From Mycolicibacterium arabiense (GTDB lineage Bacteria > Actinomycetota > Actinomycetes > Mycobacteriales > Mycobacteriaceae), in the NCBI RefSeq assembly GCF_010731815.2, contig NZ_AP022593.1, forward strand, positions 3,038,001-3,102,000: DNA of 64,000 nt, read 5' to 3'. Below are positions 50,706-61,981 of the stretch, piece after piece. The stretch's first letter is position 1. Each line of letters begins with the position of its first letter. Position numbers and translations under genes: made by a program. The notes under the pieces are model-generated. The model did not search any database and was not told the DNA's origin. It saw nothing but the letters and a program-made list of their open reading frames with translations.

Positions 50706-51647
50706 CTACGGCCGGGCATGCGCTCCCACCGTCGAACTGCTCGAGCCGACGGGCCACTCGACTTCGTCGAGCAGGGTCGCGGGCACGGGCACCGCGCCGG
50801 TGTCGAGACGCTCGACCGACCGCGGGTCCAGCGCGGTCAGCAGCGGCCGGTGCCTGCCGTTCTGGCCGCGCAGGCCCGGCACGGGAACGGCACTCGGTGC
50901 GTCGTCGGTGCGGATGGCGCACAGTGCGGCGGCGGTCGGGCGGGTCGCGGTGCCGCTGAACTCGATCGCCGTCCACGTCGCCCGGTTGGTGTGCGACCAC
51001 ACGTGCGTCAGCCGGGCCGCCAGGTCGCCGTCGACCGGGATCGCGTACGCGGCCAGATGCCCGTCGGCGTCCTGCATTCCGCGCCACGTCTCGCGTGCGC
51101 CCGGGTCATTCGGATTCAAAGGCGCCTCCGCCGTGTCGACGATCGTGGCGTCGAAGCCGAGTTCGCGCAGTTGATCCGACAGTCGCCTGCCGACGACCTC
51201 CGCGGTGTCGTACAGCGGCAGCTCGGGTGATCGCGCCCGCAGAGCAGCCAAATTGTCGTTGGCGGCCAACGTCATTCCGATCCACGTCCGTCGAATTCCC
51301 GAGACGTCGAGGTTCGTCACGCGCACCTTCGCGCACCGGATCCCGAATCGGTCCACGTACCCGGCGACGAGGTGCAGCGGCACCGTCGTGCCCGCAGGCG
51401 CCTCGACGGACAGCAGCACCGCGACCTCGTTCGTGGGCGCTGGTTCCGACGTGCCACGGTTGCGTCGCCACACCGCAAGCCGTCTGCCGATCCGCGTGGT
51501 GAGGAACATGCCGCCCCACCAGGCGAACGTCAGCAGTACGACGGCGACGGCGACACCGAGCACCCAGCGCTGCGTCGGTGTGTGCCATGGGTAGGCCATC
51601 GCGGCCGGGATGACGACCAAGAGGGCCAATGCGATTCGGGCTGTCAT
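50706..51647 (-). CDS. eccE3: ESX-3 secretion membrane protein EccE3
   Basis: 313 aa. Two N-terminal helices (about residues 4-18 and 27-50), then a cytosolic domain with EVAVLLSVEAPAGTTVPLHLVAGYVDRFGI and VVGRRLSDQLRELGFDATIVDTAE. It is the outer subunit of the ESX-3 membrane core with EccB3, EccC3 and EccD3. ATG overlaps the mycP3 stop by 4 nt; last gene of the operon in this direction. Confidence 0.92.
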   Translation of the reverse strand: MTARIALALLVVIPAAMAYPWHTPTQRWVLGVAVAVVLLTFAWWGGMFLTTRIGRRLAVWRRNRGTSEPAPTNEVAVLLSVEAPAGTTVPLHLVAGYVDRFGIRCAKVRVTNLDVSGIRRTWIGMTLAANDNLAALRARSPELPLYDTAEVVGRRLSDQLRELGFDATIVDTAEAPLNPNDPGARETWRGMQDADGHLAAYAIPVDGDLAARLTHVWSHTNRATWTAIEFSGTATRPTAAALCAIRTDDAPSAVPVPGLRGQNGRHRPLLTALDPRSVERLDTGAVPVPATLLDEVEWPVGSSSSTVGAHARP

Positions 51648-53029
51648 CAGCCCTCCTTCCGTCGGTGTGCGGCGATCGCCGTCACGGCCGCCGCGAGCGT
51701 CAGCACGCCGGCGCCGATGAATGCGATGGTGCGCGGGGTGGAATCGGTGGAGTTGGGTTCCGCCGGTGCGGCAACCGGCATCGACCGTGGCGGCTGCGCG
51801 TCGGCGGATTCGTCGACGTCCCAGGTCAGCGCGGCAACCGGGTCGACGACCCCCGCTCCGGTCAGATTGGACGGCGCGCGGGCGGCCCCGTGTGCGCTCG
51901 CGGTGATGCGGCGAGCCACCTGCTCGGCCCTGAGTTCGGGAAACCTGCTGCGTACCAGGGCAGCCACGCCGGACACGTATGCGGCGGCATAGCTGGTGCC
52001 GTTGAGACCGAACATCTCGCCGCGGTCGTTGGGCAGCGCATTGGCAAGCCCCCCGCCGTCGGCGTTGCTCACCGAGGCGACGTTCTCACCGGGAGCGGCG
52101 ACCCCGACCCACGGCCCTGCCGTGGTGAATTCAGATGGACGGCCCTGCGGGCCGACCGATCCGACCGACAGCACGTAGGGCTGCCACCACGACGGGATGG
52201 ACACCGAGGTGACGCCCGACCAGTTGCGTGGGTCCTCCGGACGGCCCGGGTCCGACAGCGGGTTCGACGGACAGGCCGTGCCCGCATTCAGCCCGGCGCG
52301 GCTATTGCCCGCTGCCGCGACCACCACGGCGTCCTTCTCGACGGCGGCGTAGCGCAGGGCCGCACCGAGTTCGGTCTGCTCGACGGTCTTGTTGGCCGGC
52401 AGGCACGTCACCGTCGAGATCGCGATGACCCGTGCGCCGAGGTCGGCGGCCCGCACGACCGCGCGGGCCAGGGTCGCCACGTCGATCGTCGCCAGCACGA
52501 GGGCGGGGTCGTCACCCGTGGCGCGTGGCGAGTAGCGGCCCGACGTCTGCCGGATGGAGATCAGCCGGGCGTTCGGCGCGACTCCGGAGAAGGCGTCGGG
52601 CCCGGGCTGGCCAGCGATGAGTCCGGCGACCAGGGTGCCGTGGCCGTCGCAGTCGGTGAGCCCGTCGCCCGACTCGACGAAGTCACCGCCCGGCTCGACG
52701 TTGGGCAGTCGCGGTCCCGGCCGGACGCCGGTGTCGATGACCGCAACGGTCTGTCCTTCGCCGCGGCTGTACCGCCACGCCCCGGCCAGGTTGAGCAACT
52801 GGTCGTTGGGGCTGGCTGCGCCGGGGTTGGTGCCGGGCAGCTGACCCGACGCGATGCACGGGCCGCGCTGCGCCATCGGTTGCACGGGACCTGCTGTACC
52901 GGCGGGCGGCGCCGCCCCCGGGTCGAGTTCCGGTGGTGTGATGGCGCCTGCCGCAGGACAACTCGTCACTGCGACGGCGACGGTCACGGCGAGTGTCGCG
53001 ACACCCGCACGCACTCGCCGATGCGTCAC
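51647..53029 (-). CDS. mycP3: Mycosin-3 subtilisin-like protease MycP3
   Basis: 460 aa from GTG 53029. A signal peptide (RVRAGVATLAVTVAVAVTS) precedes the mature protease. Catalytic triad segments: Asp in TVAVIDTGVRPG, His in DCDGHGTLVAGLIAG, Ser in GLNGTSYAAAYVSGVAALV. A C-terminal membrane helix (IAFIGAGVLTLAAAVTAIA) ends in a basic tail. Sits on the periplasmic face and caps the ESX-3 complex. GTGA overlap with eccD3. Confidence 0.95.
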   Translation of the reverse strand: MTHRRVRAGVATLAVTVAVAVTSCPAAGAITPPELDPGAAPPAGTAGPVQPMAQRGPCIASGQLPGTNPGAASPNDQLLNLAGAWRYSRGEGQTVAVIDTGVRPGPRLPNVEPGGDFVESGDGLTDCDGHGTLVAGLIAGQPGPDAFSGVAPNARLISIRQTSGRYSPRATGDDPALVLATIDVATLARAVVRAADLGARVIAISTVTCLPANKTVEQTELGAALRYAAVEKDAVVVAAAGNSRAGLNAGTACPSNPLSDPGRPEDPRNWSGVTSVSIPSWWQPYVLSVGSVGPQGRPSEFTTAGPWVGVAAPGENVASVSNADGGGLANALPNDRGEMFGLNGTSYAAAYVSGVAALVRSRFPELRAEQVARRITASAHGAARAPSNLTGAGVVDPVAALTWDVDESADAQPPRSMPVAAPAEPNSTDSTPRTIAFIGAGVLTLAAAVTAIAAHRRKEG

Positions 53030-54477
53030 CGATCCAGCACCCAGGCGAACAGACCGATGAGGTAGGCCATGACGGGGATCAGCGACGCGTCCAATGCCGA
53101 GGCGAGGAAGCCGACGATCCGTCGCATCGGAAGCGAGTAGGTGTCGGGTGCGGCGACGCTCGGGTACAGCGCTGCAACCGCCCACGCGATCGTCAGCACG
53201 GCCAGCGCGATCAGCGCCCACCAGGCGGCCTGATACCGCTCGTCGACGAGGTACGTCACCGCCAGGGCGAGCGTGACCAGGTACGGCTGAGCGAGCAGCC
53301 ACGCCTTGCACGGCGCCGAGTCCCAGACCCGTGCGCGCAGAGCAGCGCCCAGGCCGGCCGCCGCCACGATGTACCACGCCCACGGCGACGCGCCCTCGGG
53401 TACGACCAGCGACAGCGATCCGGCGACGGCGAGCAGCACGCCACCGGCGATGAAGCCGGTCTGATGGGAGTCGCTCACCCGGACCCGGCGCGGCAGGTCC
53501 GTCAGGACGCGCAGCGGGGGTGCATCGGGCGCCGGGTCACCGGGTGCGGGAATGACCGGCACCGGGAAGCGCGCCCAGAGTGCCGACAGCTGCGCGGCCC
53601 GGACGGTGACGAGCAGGCCGAGAACGATCAGCGCGCAGCCGATGACGATCGAGTCGAGCGACCACAGCGATGCTGCGCCCGCGACGATCACCGCACCGGC
53701 TCCGACTGCGGCCCCGGCGGTGAACACCGCGATGGCCCGCTCGGCCACGGTGATGCTGATGATCGACCACGCCGCCACCCCGGCCGCGGCCAGCAGCACC
53801 TGCGCGGCGCCGAAGTCGCCCGGCACGGCGAGGGCGAACGCCGCGGCGACGGGAAGCAGCGCGGTGACCGACAGTGCAGTCGCGAGTCGGGGCGATCGGG
53901 ACCGGGTCACCAGCGCGCCGAGCACGGTCAGCGCGGCGACGCCGCTGACGGTGAACAGTCCGGCGTGGTCGCCGGTGGCCAGGCGGTGCAGCGTGGCGAC
54001 GACCGTGGCGAGCAGGATCAGGCCGATCACGGCGACCGATGCGCCACGCTCGACGTGATCTGTCCCCCAGGGCTTCTCGCGCGCGGCGGAGAAGATCACC
54101 GCCGCGTCGGCGATGTCCTCGACGATGCGCGGGGCGGGCGGCCCGACCGGAACCGGCTGCAGCGCCAGTAGATCTCCGTCGGCGACGCCGACGGTGTCGA
54201 GGGTCGCGTCCAGGCTGAAGGGCGCTCCGCCGACCGGCGCGAGCGACAGTTGCACGGGCGCGTCGGCGTCGTCGCCGGCCGGCAGCGCCATACGCCGTAC
54301 CGCAGGCAGGATCTCGCGCAGCGGCAGCTCGGTGGGCAGCGCCATGTCGACGAGCCGACCACCGCCGTCGCCGCCGGCGAGCACGGCGACCCGCACGATG
54401 GGCACCACCGCGGATCCCGGTGCGGCACCGGATGGGACACCGGGCGAAGTCAGGCCCGGCGTGAGGGTGTCGGACAT
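53026..54477 (-). CDS. eccD3: ESX-3 membrane channel protein EccD3
   Basis: 483 aa from ATG 54477. N-terminal ubiquitin-like cytosolic domain (VPIVRVAVLAGGDGGGRLVDMALP, LREILPAVRRMAL), then eleven membrane helices. It forms the dimeric barrel of the ESX core. The start codon lies inside the 3' end of espG3 (28-bp overlap in another frame), so the two genes are coupled. Confidence 0.95.
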   Translation of the reverse strand: MSDTLTPGLTSPGVPSGAAPGSAVVPIVRVAVLAGGDGGGRLVDMALPTELPLREILPAVRRMALPAGDDADAPVQLSLAPVGGAPFSLDATLDTVGVADGDLLALQPVPVGPPAPRIVEDIADAAVIFSAAREKPWGTDHVERGASVAVIGLILLATVVATLHRLATGDHAGLFTVSGVAALTVLGALVTRSRSPRLATALSVTALLPVAAAFALAVPGDFGAAQVLLAAAGVAAWSIISITVAERAIAVFTAGAAVGAGAVIVAGAASLWSLDSIVIGCALIVLGLLVTVRAAQLSALWARFPVPVIPAPGDPAPDAPPLRVLTDLPRRVRVSDSHQTGFIAGGVLLAVAGSLSLVVPEGASPWAWYIVAAAGLGAALRARVWDSAPCKAWLLAQPYLVTLALAVTYLVDERYQAAWWALIALAVLTIAWAVAALYPSVAAPDTYSLPMRRIVGFLASALDASLIPVMAYLIGLFAWVLDR

Positions 54478-55346
54478 CTTTGGTCTTCCGTTCTCTGGTC
54501 GAAGTCTCTGGTGAGGTGGGCTTCGGGGAACCACTCCCCGTCGGGCAGGGTGGCGGTGAGGCGTTCGACGGCCGCTGCGATCGCCAGTGGGGTGCCGGGC
54601 GCGAACGTCGACACCCACTCGCCGTCATAGGCCTTCGAGGGGCTGACGAGCACGCGTCCGGCGCTGGTGTCGACGATGCTGACGCCCACCTCGGTGCTGA
54701 CCCGGTGACCGTCGCGGTGGTCACCCGCCACGATCTCGACGTAACAGCGGTCAGGCGCGAAGGCGGCCTCCACCACGTGCCGGGCGCCGGCCGGGATGCC
54801 GAGGTTCTCCACCACGTCGGCGAGCGCCGCCCCGTTGCGGAGCCGTTCGTCGGCCTTCGCACCGATCCGCGCCGCGACGGCGAATTCGGCGAACGACGCC
54901 GGCGGCCTCCCGGACAGCCCGGCCGTCAGCACGGGAACCAGCGCCTGCGGATGGTCGACGTCGACGTGGCTGAAGGTCACCAACCCGCCGTTGCGAAGTG
55001 CGACGACCACGTCGTCACCGCTGTGCCCGTCACGCTCCTGCCGTCCGCGGCGAGCGACCAGCCCCCGCAACATGTCTCCCGATCCCGAGACGAAGCGCAG
55101 TTCGAGCCAGCGCGTCGGACGGCACGCTGTGGTGACCCACCGGGTGACGGGAGCAGTGACGCGGTCGGTCACCATCACCCCGAGTTCGGACAGCTCGGCA
55201 CGCATGCGCGCCTCGAACACGGGGCGAAGGGACTCATCGGCGTACGGCGGCGTGATGGCAAGCACCCATGGGAAGTACCCCGCCCCAGCCGATTCGGCGA
55301 CGAACCAGGCCTGTTCCGCGGTCAGCTCGACGGCGTTAGCGCCCAC
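54450..55346 (-). CDS. espG3: ESX-3 PE-PPE chaperone EspG3
   Basis: 298 aa from GTG 55346. EspG fold with LTAEQAWFVAESAGAGYFPWVLAITPPY, then alternating strands and helices and the late GVSIVDTSAGRVLVSPSKAYDGEWVSTFAPGT. It binds the PPE4 tip and keeps PE5-PPE4 soluble for EccC3. No ATG start in frame; the ribosome site is weak. The short DNA just before it contains a direct repeat GGCCTGATG spaced 15 bp. Confidence 0.93.
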   Translation of the reverse strand: MGANAVELTAEQAWFVAESAGAGYFPWVLAITPPYADESLRPVFEARMRAELSELGVMVTDRVTAPVTRWVTTACRPTRWLELRFVSGSGDMLRGLVARRGRQERDGHSGDDVVVALRNGGLVTFSHVDVDHPQALVPVLTAGLSGRPPASFAEFAVAARIGAKADERLRNGAALADVVENLGIPAGARHVVEAAFAPDRCYVEIVAGDHRDGHRVSTEVGVSIVDTSAGRVLVSPSKAYDGEWVSTFAPGTPLAIAAAVERLTATLPDGEWFPEAHLTRDFDQRTEDQRCPTPSRRA

Positions 55347-55367
55347 TGTTCATCAGGCCCGAATCCA

Positions 55368-55661
55368 TCAGGCCGCGCCCCACTTGGCGCCCTGCGCCGC
55401 GTCCCGAGCACTCATCGACATCGTGTTCATCTCGTGGGTGCTCGACATCGCGCGGTAGGCACGGACCAGTTCCTCGAGGCTGGCGTTCCACTGCGCCTGC
55501 CACGCCTGGTACGACATGCCGGTGTCACCCTGCCAGCCTGCCGACAGTGCGGCCTGCTCGCTCGCGACGTCGGCGCCGACGGCGTGCAGGGCTCCCGAGT
55601 AGCCGTTCATCTCGGCGGCCAGCGCCAGCATGGCCGGGTAGTTGTACATGATCTGCGACAT
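55368..55661 (-). CDS. esxH: ESAT-6-like protein EsxH (TB10.4)
   Basis: 97 aa, closely matching TB10.4: [18 protein letters not shown] start, [17 protein letters not shown] central WxG turn, and [18 protein letters not shown]-terminal helix. Secreted as a 1:1 heterodimer with EsxG, with roles in iron and zinc acquisition and, in pathogens, ESCRT interference. 31 nt after esxG. Confidence 0.97.
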   Translation of the reverse strand: MSQIMYNYPAMLALAAEMNGYSGALHAVGADVASEQAALSAGWQGDTGMSYQAWQAQWNASLEELVRAYRAMSSTHEMNTMSMSARDAAQGAKWGAA

Positions 55662-55692
55662 GTGTTGTGTCCCTTCAGCTCTGCTCGGCGAA

Positions 55693-55986
55693 TCAGATTG
55701 CGGTGTAGGTGCTGGACGCGGCAGCGTCCTCGGCGACGTACGTCGAAGCGGCGTCGCCGATGTTGGCCTGCGCGATGTCGAGCAGGGCGTTGACCCGTGC
55801 CGACACCTCGATGAAGCGGGCGTGCGCCGCCTGGAACGCGACGGCCGACTCGCCCTGGTGGAACGCCTGCGACGCCTGGGCTGCCTGCTCTGCCTGGGCG
55901 ATGGTGCTGCGCATCAGTCCCGCCTTGGCGGAGAACGCCGCCTCGGAGGCGACGAGTTGGGGGATGTGAGCATCGAGGAGGCTCAT
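55693..55986 (-). CDS. esxG: WXG100 protein EsxG
   Basis: 97 aa, mirror partner of Esx[25 protein letters not shown] and [24 protein letters not shown] match EsxG; the WxG turn is degenerate (FHQG), as in other EsxG proteins. The C-terminal export signal region [12 protein letters not shown] carries the YxxxD/E motif (Y then E four positions on). Confidence 0.96.
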   Translation of the reverse strand: MSLLDAHIPQLVASEAAFSAKAGLMRSTIAQAEQAAQASQAFHQGESAVAFQAAHARFIEVSARVNALLDIAQANIGDAASTYVAEDAAASSTYTAI

Positions 55987-56053
55987 GGGATTTCCTTCCG
56001 GATCTTCGACTGCTGTTGGTTATCGGTTGACGTGTTTCGACTCTCGGATCTGT

Positions 56054-57637
56054 TCAGGTGGGCCGTCCCCCTTCCGGGTCCCAGTTGCCCGGCAGCAGCG
56101 GATCGACCGGTCCGCCGCCGTAGGGGTCCTCCGGCAACTGGGTCAGTCCCCGCGACCGGTCGGCCTGGTCGGCCCGTTCGGCGGTGATGGTTCCCGTGAA
56201 TCCGACCGCACCCGCACCCCGCGACGAGGCGCCGACGCGCGGCGCGGGTCGCGGTGTCGCTTCGGAGTCGGGGCCCGGTTCGTAGTCCATGTAGGCGTCG
56301 GCATAGCCACGTTCGTGAACTTCGGCGCCGCGCTTGCGCCGCGCCTTGCGCTTCGCGAGCGAGGATGCGGCAGCCGCCGCGGCGGACGAGGCTGCGATGT
56401 CGGAGGCGGGGGCCTTGGCACCGCTGCCCTCGCGGAACGTCGGCGACGCACCGGGGCCGGGGCCGCCGCCCGGGACCACGTACGGCACGAACGGGGCTGC
56501 GGCCGCTGCGGGGGCGGCGGGGGCCGGCGCGGTACCTGCGGCCACCGAGGCCGCGGGCGCGGCGGGGGCGCTCGGCACCGTGGGCGCCACGGTCGCGGCG
56601 GGCAGCGGATTCTGCACGTCGGCACGCGGCGCCTGGACCTGCTGCGGCGCCGCGGCCGGTGCGGGTTCGGGCACCGGCTCCGGGGCGAGGGGCCTGTTCA
56701 GGTACTCCTGCAGGAAGTACCCGCCGACGCCGAGGCCGATTGCCAGCAGCGGCTGCAGCAGCAGCTGCGGGTAGGTGAGCGTGGCGCCGACCCAGGAAAT
56801 GGCTTGGTAGGCAACGGCGAAGAGGAACGGACCGTACTCGACCAGCGTGGGACCCGGGTTGGTCAGCAGGCCCGTGATCAGGTCGATGCTGTTGCCGATC
56901 GGGTCCTGCAGGAACTTCGTGATGGGCTCGAAGAGCGAGTTCGTGTAGTCGGTGTAGGCCTGGAAGAACTGGTTGATTGCCTGCAGGAGCTGCTGCAGGA
57001 AGTCGGCGTTATTCAGCGCGCCCCCGGCGTCGGCAGCCTGCACCTGCGCCATGGCCTGGCGCGACGTCGCCCCGGCATCGCCTGCCTCGCCAACGCCAGG
57101 CGCGAGGAGGAACGGCGCCGGCGGCGTGGCAGGCGTGGCCGCGACCGTGGCTCCCGCGACTGCCTGGTACGTGCTCATCGTGGTCGCCGCCTGTATCCAC
57201 ATGCGTACGTAGTCGGCCTCGTTCAGGGCGATCGGGATCGTGTTGATGCCGAGGAAGTTGGTCGCCATCAGCACGCCGTGCATCGTGTGATTGAGCGCGA
57301 GTTCGGGCAGCGTCGGCATCATCGCCAGCGCCGTCGTATACGCAGCCGCCGCCGTCTCGTGCTGGACCGCTGCGGCCGCACTGTTCGCACTCGCCTGCGC
57401 CAGCCACGTCAGGTACGGCGCATGCGCCGCGACGTACTGTTCCGCGCTCGGCCCCTCCCACGCACCCGACTGCACGGCGGCGAGCAGAGCCGTCAACTCC
57501 GCTGCCGCGGTGGAGTACTCGACGCTCAACGACTGCCATGCCCCCGCGGCGGCCAGCATCGACCCGGGCCCGGGACCGCTGCTGAGCAGCCCCGAATGCA
57601 CCTCAGGCGGTAGCGCCATCCAGACGGGGGCGGTCAT
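56054..57637 (-). CDS. PPE4: ESX-3 PPE-family protein PPE4
   Basis: 527 aa from ATG 57637. PPE domain about residues 1-180: [13 protein letters not shown] with Pro10-Pro11-Glu12, [22 protein letters not shown] with WxG. Then a helical membrane-like middle ([26 protein letters not shown]) and a Pro/Ala-rich tail ending in [19 protein letters not shown]. Exported with PE5 by ESX-3, and needed for siderophore-bound iron use in M. tuberculosis. It lies 1 nt after the PE5 stop. Confidence 0.95.
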   Translation of the reverse strand: MTAPVWMALPPEVHSGLLSSGPGPGSMLAAAGAWQSLSVEYSTAAAELTALLAAVQSGAWEGPSAEQYVAAHAPYLTWLAQASANSAAAAVQHETAAAAYTTALAMMPTLPELALNHTMHGVLMATNFLGINTIPIALNEADYVRMWIQAATTMSTYQAVAGATVAATPATPPAPFLLAPGVGEAGDAGATSRQAMAQVQAADAGGALNNADFLQQLLQAINQFFQAYTDYTNSLFEPITKFLQDPIGNSIDLITGLLTNPGPTLVEYGPFLFAVAYQAISWVGATLTYPQLLLQPLLAIGLGVGGYFLQEYLNRPLAPEPVPEPAPAAAPQQVQAPRADVQNPLPAATVAPTVPSAPAAPAASVAAGTAPAPAAPAAAAAPFVPYVVPGGGPGPGASPTFREGSGAKAPASDIAASSAAAAAASSLAKRKARRKRGAEVHERGYADAYMDYEPGPDSEATPRPAPRVGASSRGAGAVGFTGTITAERADQADRSRGLTQLPEDPYGGGPVDPLLPGNWDPEGGRPT

Positions 57638-57638
57638 G

Positions 57639-57947
57639 TCAGCTGCCTGCGATGAGGTACGAGCTTGCAGCCATGGCGTCACCGGTGGCGTAACTGGTGC
57701 CGCTCTCGGCGACGCCGATGCCCGAGCGGCCGAGTTCCTCGGTGCCCTGGGCGGCGACGGCGCCGTGCGACGCGCCGTGCGTGCTGAACGACACCGCCGT
57801 CTGCAGCGACACCGGGTCGGCTGCCGGGGGCAGGACGGCCGCGATCATCGGTGCGGCAGCGGCATGGGCAGCCGCCAGCCGCGCGGTGAGTGCCTCGACC
57901 TGTGCGCCTGCGGCGTTGAGGCCTTCGGGAACCACTCGCAGAGTCAT
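57639..57947 (-). CDS. PE5: ESX-3 PE-family protein PE5
   Basis: 102 aa from ATG 57947. Short PE domain only ([44 protein letters not shown]), with Pro-Glu at residues 7-8. The C-terminal [17 protein letters not shown] includes the YxxxD/E secretion motif (YATGD). Forms a hairpin pair with PPE4. ATGA overlap with the eccC3 stop. Confidence 0.95.
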   Translation of the reverse strand: MTLRVVPEGLNAAGAQVEALTARLAAAHAAAAPMIAAVLPPAADPVSLQTAVSFSTHGASHGAVAAQGTEELGRSGIGVAESGTSYATGDAMAASSYLIAGS

Positions 57948-60900
57948 CGGTTGAACTCCCTTCCTTGGTTGGTGCGTGCTGCCTCGTCGGCGAACGGATT
58001 GACCAGCTGGACGAACGTCGGGGTATCGCCGTCGTCGAGCAGGATGCCCCGGCCGGCAGGCATGCGGGTGAAGCGCTGTCCCCGGATCTTTCCGCTGTCC
58101 TGCGGATTGCCGGACAGCATCAGGGTGGTGGCCTGCAGCTCGTTGAGTCGCCGGAGCAGGGGTGCGGTCATGATCGCGTGCGCCGACCCGGCGGCCCTGG
58201 CGGTGACGATCACGCGCAACCCGAGTTCGGCGGCTTGGGACAGCAGGCCGATCAGGTTCGTCCACGGGCGCTGCCCCACGTAGGGCCCGCTGACCGCGGG
58301 GGCGTCCGGGATCTGGTCGACGTCGTCGACGATCAGGTAGTGGGTATGCCCGTCCTGATCCGACCGGTACGTCCAGTCCTTCAGCTGCTGGGAGGACAGT
58401 CCCATTGGGGGACGGCGCTTCTCGAGCAGCGCTGCCAGTCCGAGCATCGCCGGTGTCACGCGGTCGATGTTGGGGGTGTACTCGTTGTCCGGGAACAGCG
58501 GCTCGTCGACGAGGTGCAGCCTGCGGTCGATCACCGTGAACGCGACGCGGTCGGGCGTCGAGTTCTCGCGGATGGTGCGGATCAGGTGACGCAGCAGCGT
58601 GGACTTGCCGGACTTCCCGTCGCCGAACACCATCAGCAGCGGGTTGTTCGCGAAGTCGACCTCGACGGCAGCGAGATCCTCTTCGCGTTGGCCGATGACG
58701 ATGCGTTCGGGACCGCGGTACAGCGGCGCAACGGTTTCGGGCAGCAGCACCTTCGGCAGCAGCCGCACCGGCGGTGCCGACTGTCCCGGGTAGCGCGAGT
58801 TGATCTCGGCGATGTGCGCCTCCATCGATCCCCCGGTCGCTCCGCTCCTGCTCGCCGGAACTGGTCCCGGTGCCGCGAACAGAAAGTGCTCGGCTGCCAT
58901 CGTGAGGCCCCGGCCCGGCTGATCGGCCGGGACACCGTCGGCGGCCCGGCGCAGGGCGCCGACCACGCGGACGTTGCTGTCTTGGGAGTCCGACAACTTG
59001 AGTTCCAACCGCATGCCGAGGCCGTCGCGCATCGCCAGCGGCACCTCGAGCCAGTTCGGCGTGGTGATCACGACGTGGATGCCGTAGGACAGGCCGGTGT
59101 TGGCCAACTCGGTCACCCTGGCCAGCAGGGGGTTACGGGTGTTGTAGGCGTCGGTGTTGTCCCGGCTGAAGGCATACAGGTTGTCGATCACCAGGAAGAC
59201 CTCGCCGTAGCCGTCTGCTTGGGCGCCACTCGCGCCGCCTGCCGCGCGGCGCTGGCGGGCCAGTAGCAGCTGCTCCAGCTCGCCGAAGGTGCGGCGGATG
59301 CGTTCGGGCTCCAGCGGTGAGGCGACACTGCCGACGTGGGCGAGGGCGCCCATCTCGCGCAGCTGACCGCCGCCGTAGTCCAGGCAGTAGAACGTGACGT
59401 CGTGCGGTGAGTGCAGCGCGGCCGCGGACAACATGAACGTCTGCAGCGCCGTGGTCTTGCCCGACTTCGGGCCGCCATGGATCACCAGGTTGGCCCCCGA
59501 CGAGGTCGCGTCGAAGATCAGCGGGTCGCGCCGCATCTGGAACGGCCGGTCGATCTCGCCGAGCGGCCACCGCCACTGCCTGCCCTCGACGCCCGCCCGG
59601 TGCAGGAGTTCGGCCAGTGGGATCGGCTCGTCGAGCGGAGCCAGCCACAGCGGCGGCGCCTTGGGACCGTAGTGCGACAGCTGGTCGCCGATCGTGGCCA
59701 CCAACTTGCGCGGGGGCAGGTGATCGGTATCGGACCCACCGGTGACCACCACGGTGTCCGCAGGCGCCTCGACGTACGAGGCCGTGAACGGTTGCGGCGC
59801 GGGGATGCTGTGCCGCACCACCGACTTCGGCTTGCGCGGCGGGTCGTAGATGCCGTCGACGTAGGTGCTGCGGAACTTGACGGGCATCGCGCCGGGCGTG
59901 GGAACCAGGAAGCCCTCGCCCTTGTGCTCGGGTCCCGCCTCGATGTGGAATGCGTCCTCCACGCCGATGATCTGCCGGCTGATGCTGGGGCTGGCGACCT
60001 TCAGTCCGATCCGGTACGACGTGTTCTTGTCGATGTCCTTGATCCGCCCGACGTCCAGGGTCTGCGACGCGAACAGGATGTGGATGCGGAACGACCGGCC
60101 CTTGCGCGCAACGTAATCGAAGAGATCCGCGTACTCGGGATGGTCGGCGAGCATGAGCGAGAACTCGTCGGCCACCACCAGCAGCGTGGGCATGGGCGGT
60201 AGGTCGTGACCGGCGGCGATGGCCGCCTCGTACTCGAGCACGGAGTTGAAGGCGCTGCCTTGGACGCGGCGGCCCGTCTCCATCAGGAGCTTCTCGCGGC
60301 GGGCGACCTCACCGCGCAGCGTGTCGGCGAACCGGTCGGCCAGCGACTTCTTCTCCGCCATGTTCGAAATGACCGCGACCACCTGCGGGAAGTCGCGGAA
60401 GATGTCGGCCCCCGCCTCACCCTTGAAGTCTGCGTAGATCACGATGAGGCGCTCGGCCGAGTGAGTCGTCAACAGCGCCAACAGGATCGACATCAGCGTC
60501 TGCGACTTGCCCGAGCCGGTCATGCCGATCATCAGGCCGTGCGGGCCCATGCCGCCCTCGGCCTCGTCCTTGAGGTCGAACATCATCGGCTCACCGGTGG
60601 CAGTCACGCCGATCGGCACGCGCAGCTCGTCCTGCCGGTTGCGCGGCGCCCACAGATCGGCGACGTCGAGTGCGGCCGCGTCCGGGATGCCCAGCAGCGT
60701 GCCGAACGTCGCCACACCCGAACTGCTGGTCCTGGCCTGGCGCGGGTTCGTGTCCCACCGCGACAGCAGTCGTGCGACGTGCCGTGCGTCGGCGCTGGAG
60801 TAGTGGTCGGCCACCGTCACGTAGGGCTGCCAGCCGCCAGGCTGCCAGCGCTCCAGCGTGCCGTCGACCAGACGCAGGACGGGACGCTCCGGATCCGAAT

Positions 60901-61951
60901 ACTGTTCCCGGTGCGGCTCTTCCGTCGACCGGTGTACGACGGTGACGCCGGCCAGACCCGACCGCGGCACGACGACCTCGGGGTCGGCGTCGGGATCGTC
61001 CACCACGATCAGCAGATGCCTGGCCACCGACTCCGTCGCACCGAAGACGTCCCGGTCGTCTAGGGCGGGCGCCAGCAGGTCGCGGAGTTCGGCGACGTTG
61101 GGCGCGAGGTAACGCGCGGGGCCGACGCCGTCCACCTGGCCGGGGATGTCGGCGTGCGGCAGCCACTTCAGCCACGACCAGTCGTCGCCCTCGAGATCAG
61201 GGGCGGCGAGCGCGACGGCGAGCACCGCGGGGTCATGCCACGTCACGGCTTGCGCGATCCAGGCCCGCAGTGCGCCGCGGACGTCGACGGCCTCGCCGAC
61301 CACCGTGATGCGCGAGACCTCGGCCAAGTCGATGCCCGCGGGCACCGAGCGCACCGTGCGCTGCACGTCGAGCAGACTCCGAAGCGCCGTGTGCGACACC
61401 GGCTCCAGATCGATCTCGTTGGCGATGTCCTTCACCCGAAGGCTCGCGCTCAAGGGAGCGTCGTGCAACCCCGCGCGTACGACCAGGAAGTCGGGATCGT
61501 TGGGGTCGCGTTCCCACTGCCTGCGGGTGCCGGGCACCTCGGCCAGCAGCGCCGGATCGGGATGCGACCACTCGAGCGCGGCGCGCTGTTCGGCGGCGTG
61601 AGCCCGGACGTTGTCCCGGACCACCGACAGGTAGCGCAGGTAGTCGGCTCGTTCGGCGTCGACCTCCTCGGTGCGCATCTTGCCGTCGGTACCGCGGTAC
61701 ATCGCGGTGGCGGCGAGCAGCAGCACGAACGGGAAGAACAGCATGGTCGGGGAGATCAGCCGCATGCCCGTCGCGAACAGCGCCACGATCATGCCGACGA
61801 TGAGGAGCACGATCAGGTAGGGCAGCACCCGGCGCAGCAGCGACGGGGGGACGAGTCGCGGCAGCTCCGGCGGCGGCTCGATGGTGATGGTGCCCTTGCG
61901 GGTGGCAGGCACCGGAATGCGGCGGCGTGCCTCGAAGATCAACCTAGACAT
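57944..61951 (-). CDS. eccC3: ESX-3 FtsK/SpoIIIE ATPase EccC3
   Basis: 1335 aa. Two N-terminal helices (about residues 40-80). Three tandem FtsK-type ATPase domains with Walker [11 protein letters not shown] (about residue 480), [13 protein letters not shown] (about 825) and [14 protein letters not shown] (about 1110). It is the motor that recognises EsxG/H and PE5-PPE4 C-terminal signals. Domain 1 carries the conserved linker [17 protein letters not shown]. All three Walker A motifs look intact, whereas many EccC second and third sites are degenerate. Confidence 0.97.
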   Translation of the reverse strand: MSRLIFEARRRIPVPATRKGTITIEPPPELPRLVPPSLLRRVLPYLIVLLIVGMIVALFATGMRLISPTMLFFPFVLLLAATAMYRGTDGKMRTEEVDAERADYLRYLSVVRDNVRAHAAEQRAALEWSHPDPALLAEVPGTRRQWERDPNDPDFLVVRAGLHDAPLSASLRVKDIANEIDLEPVSHTALRSLLDVQRTVRSVPAGIDLAEVSRITVVGEAVDVRGALRAWIAQAVTWHDPAVLAVALAAPDLEGDDWSWLKWLPHADIPGQVDGVGPARYLAPNVAELRDLLAPALDDRDVFGATESVARHLLIVVDDPDADPEVVVPRSGLAGVTVVHRSTEEPHREQYSDPERPVLRLVDGTLERWQPGGWQPYVTVADHYSSADARHVARLLSRWDTNPRQARTSSSGVATFGTLLGIPDAAALDVADLWAPRNRQDELRVPIGVTATGEPMMFDLKDEAEGGMGPHGLMIGMTGSGKSQTLMSILLALLTTHSAERLIVIYADFKGEAGADIFRDFPQVVAVISNMAEKKSLADRFADTLRGEVARREKLLMETGRRVQGSAFNSVLEYEAAIAAGHDLPPMPTLLVVADEFSLMLADHPEYADLFDYVARKGRSFRIHILFASQTLDVGRIKDIDKNTSYRIGLKVASPSISRQIIGVEDAFHIEAGPEHKGEGFLVPTPGAMPVKFRSTYVDGIYDPPRKPKSVVRHSIPAPQPFTASYVEAPADTVVVTGGSDTDHLPPRKLVATIGDQLSHYGPKAPPLWLAPLDEPIPLAELLHRAGVEGRQWRWPLGEIDRPFQMRRDPLIFDATSSGANLVIHGGPKSGKTTALQTFMLSAAALHSPHDVTFYCLDYGGGQLREMGALAHVGSVASPLEPERIRRTFGELEQLLLARQRRAAGGASGAQADGYGEVFLVIDNLYAFSRDNTDAYNTRNPLLARVTELANTGLSYGIHVVITTPNWLEVPLAMRDGLGMRLELKLSDSQDSNVRVVGALRRAADGVPADQPGRGLTMAAEHFLFAAPGPVPASRSGATGGSMEAHIAEINSRYPGQSAPPVRLLPKVLLPETVAPLYRGPERIVIGQREEDLAAVEVDFANNPLLMVFGDGKSGKSTLLRHLIRTIRENSTPDRVAFTVIDRRLHLVDEPLFPDNEYTPNIDRVTPAMLGLAALLEKRRPPMGLSSQQLKDWTYRSDQDGHTHYLIVDDVDQIPDAPAVSGPYVGQRPWTNLIGLLSQAAELGLRVIVTARAAGSAHAIMTAPLLRRLNELQATTLMLSGNPQDSGKIRGQRFTRMPAGRGILLDDGDTPTFVQLVNPFADEAARTNQGREFNR

Positions 61952-61981
61952 GCGCGATCCCGCTCCGCTTCTCGCTGATCA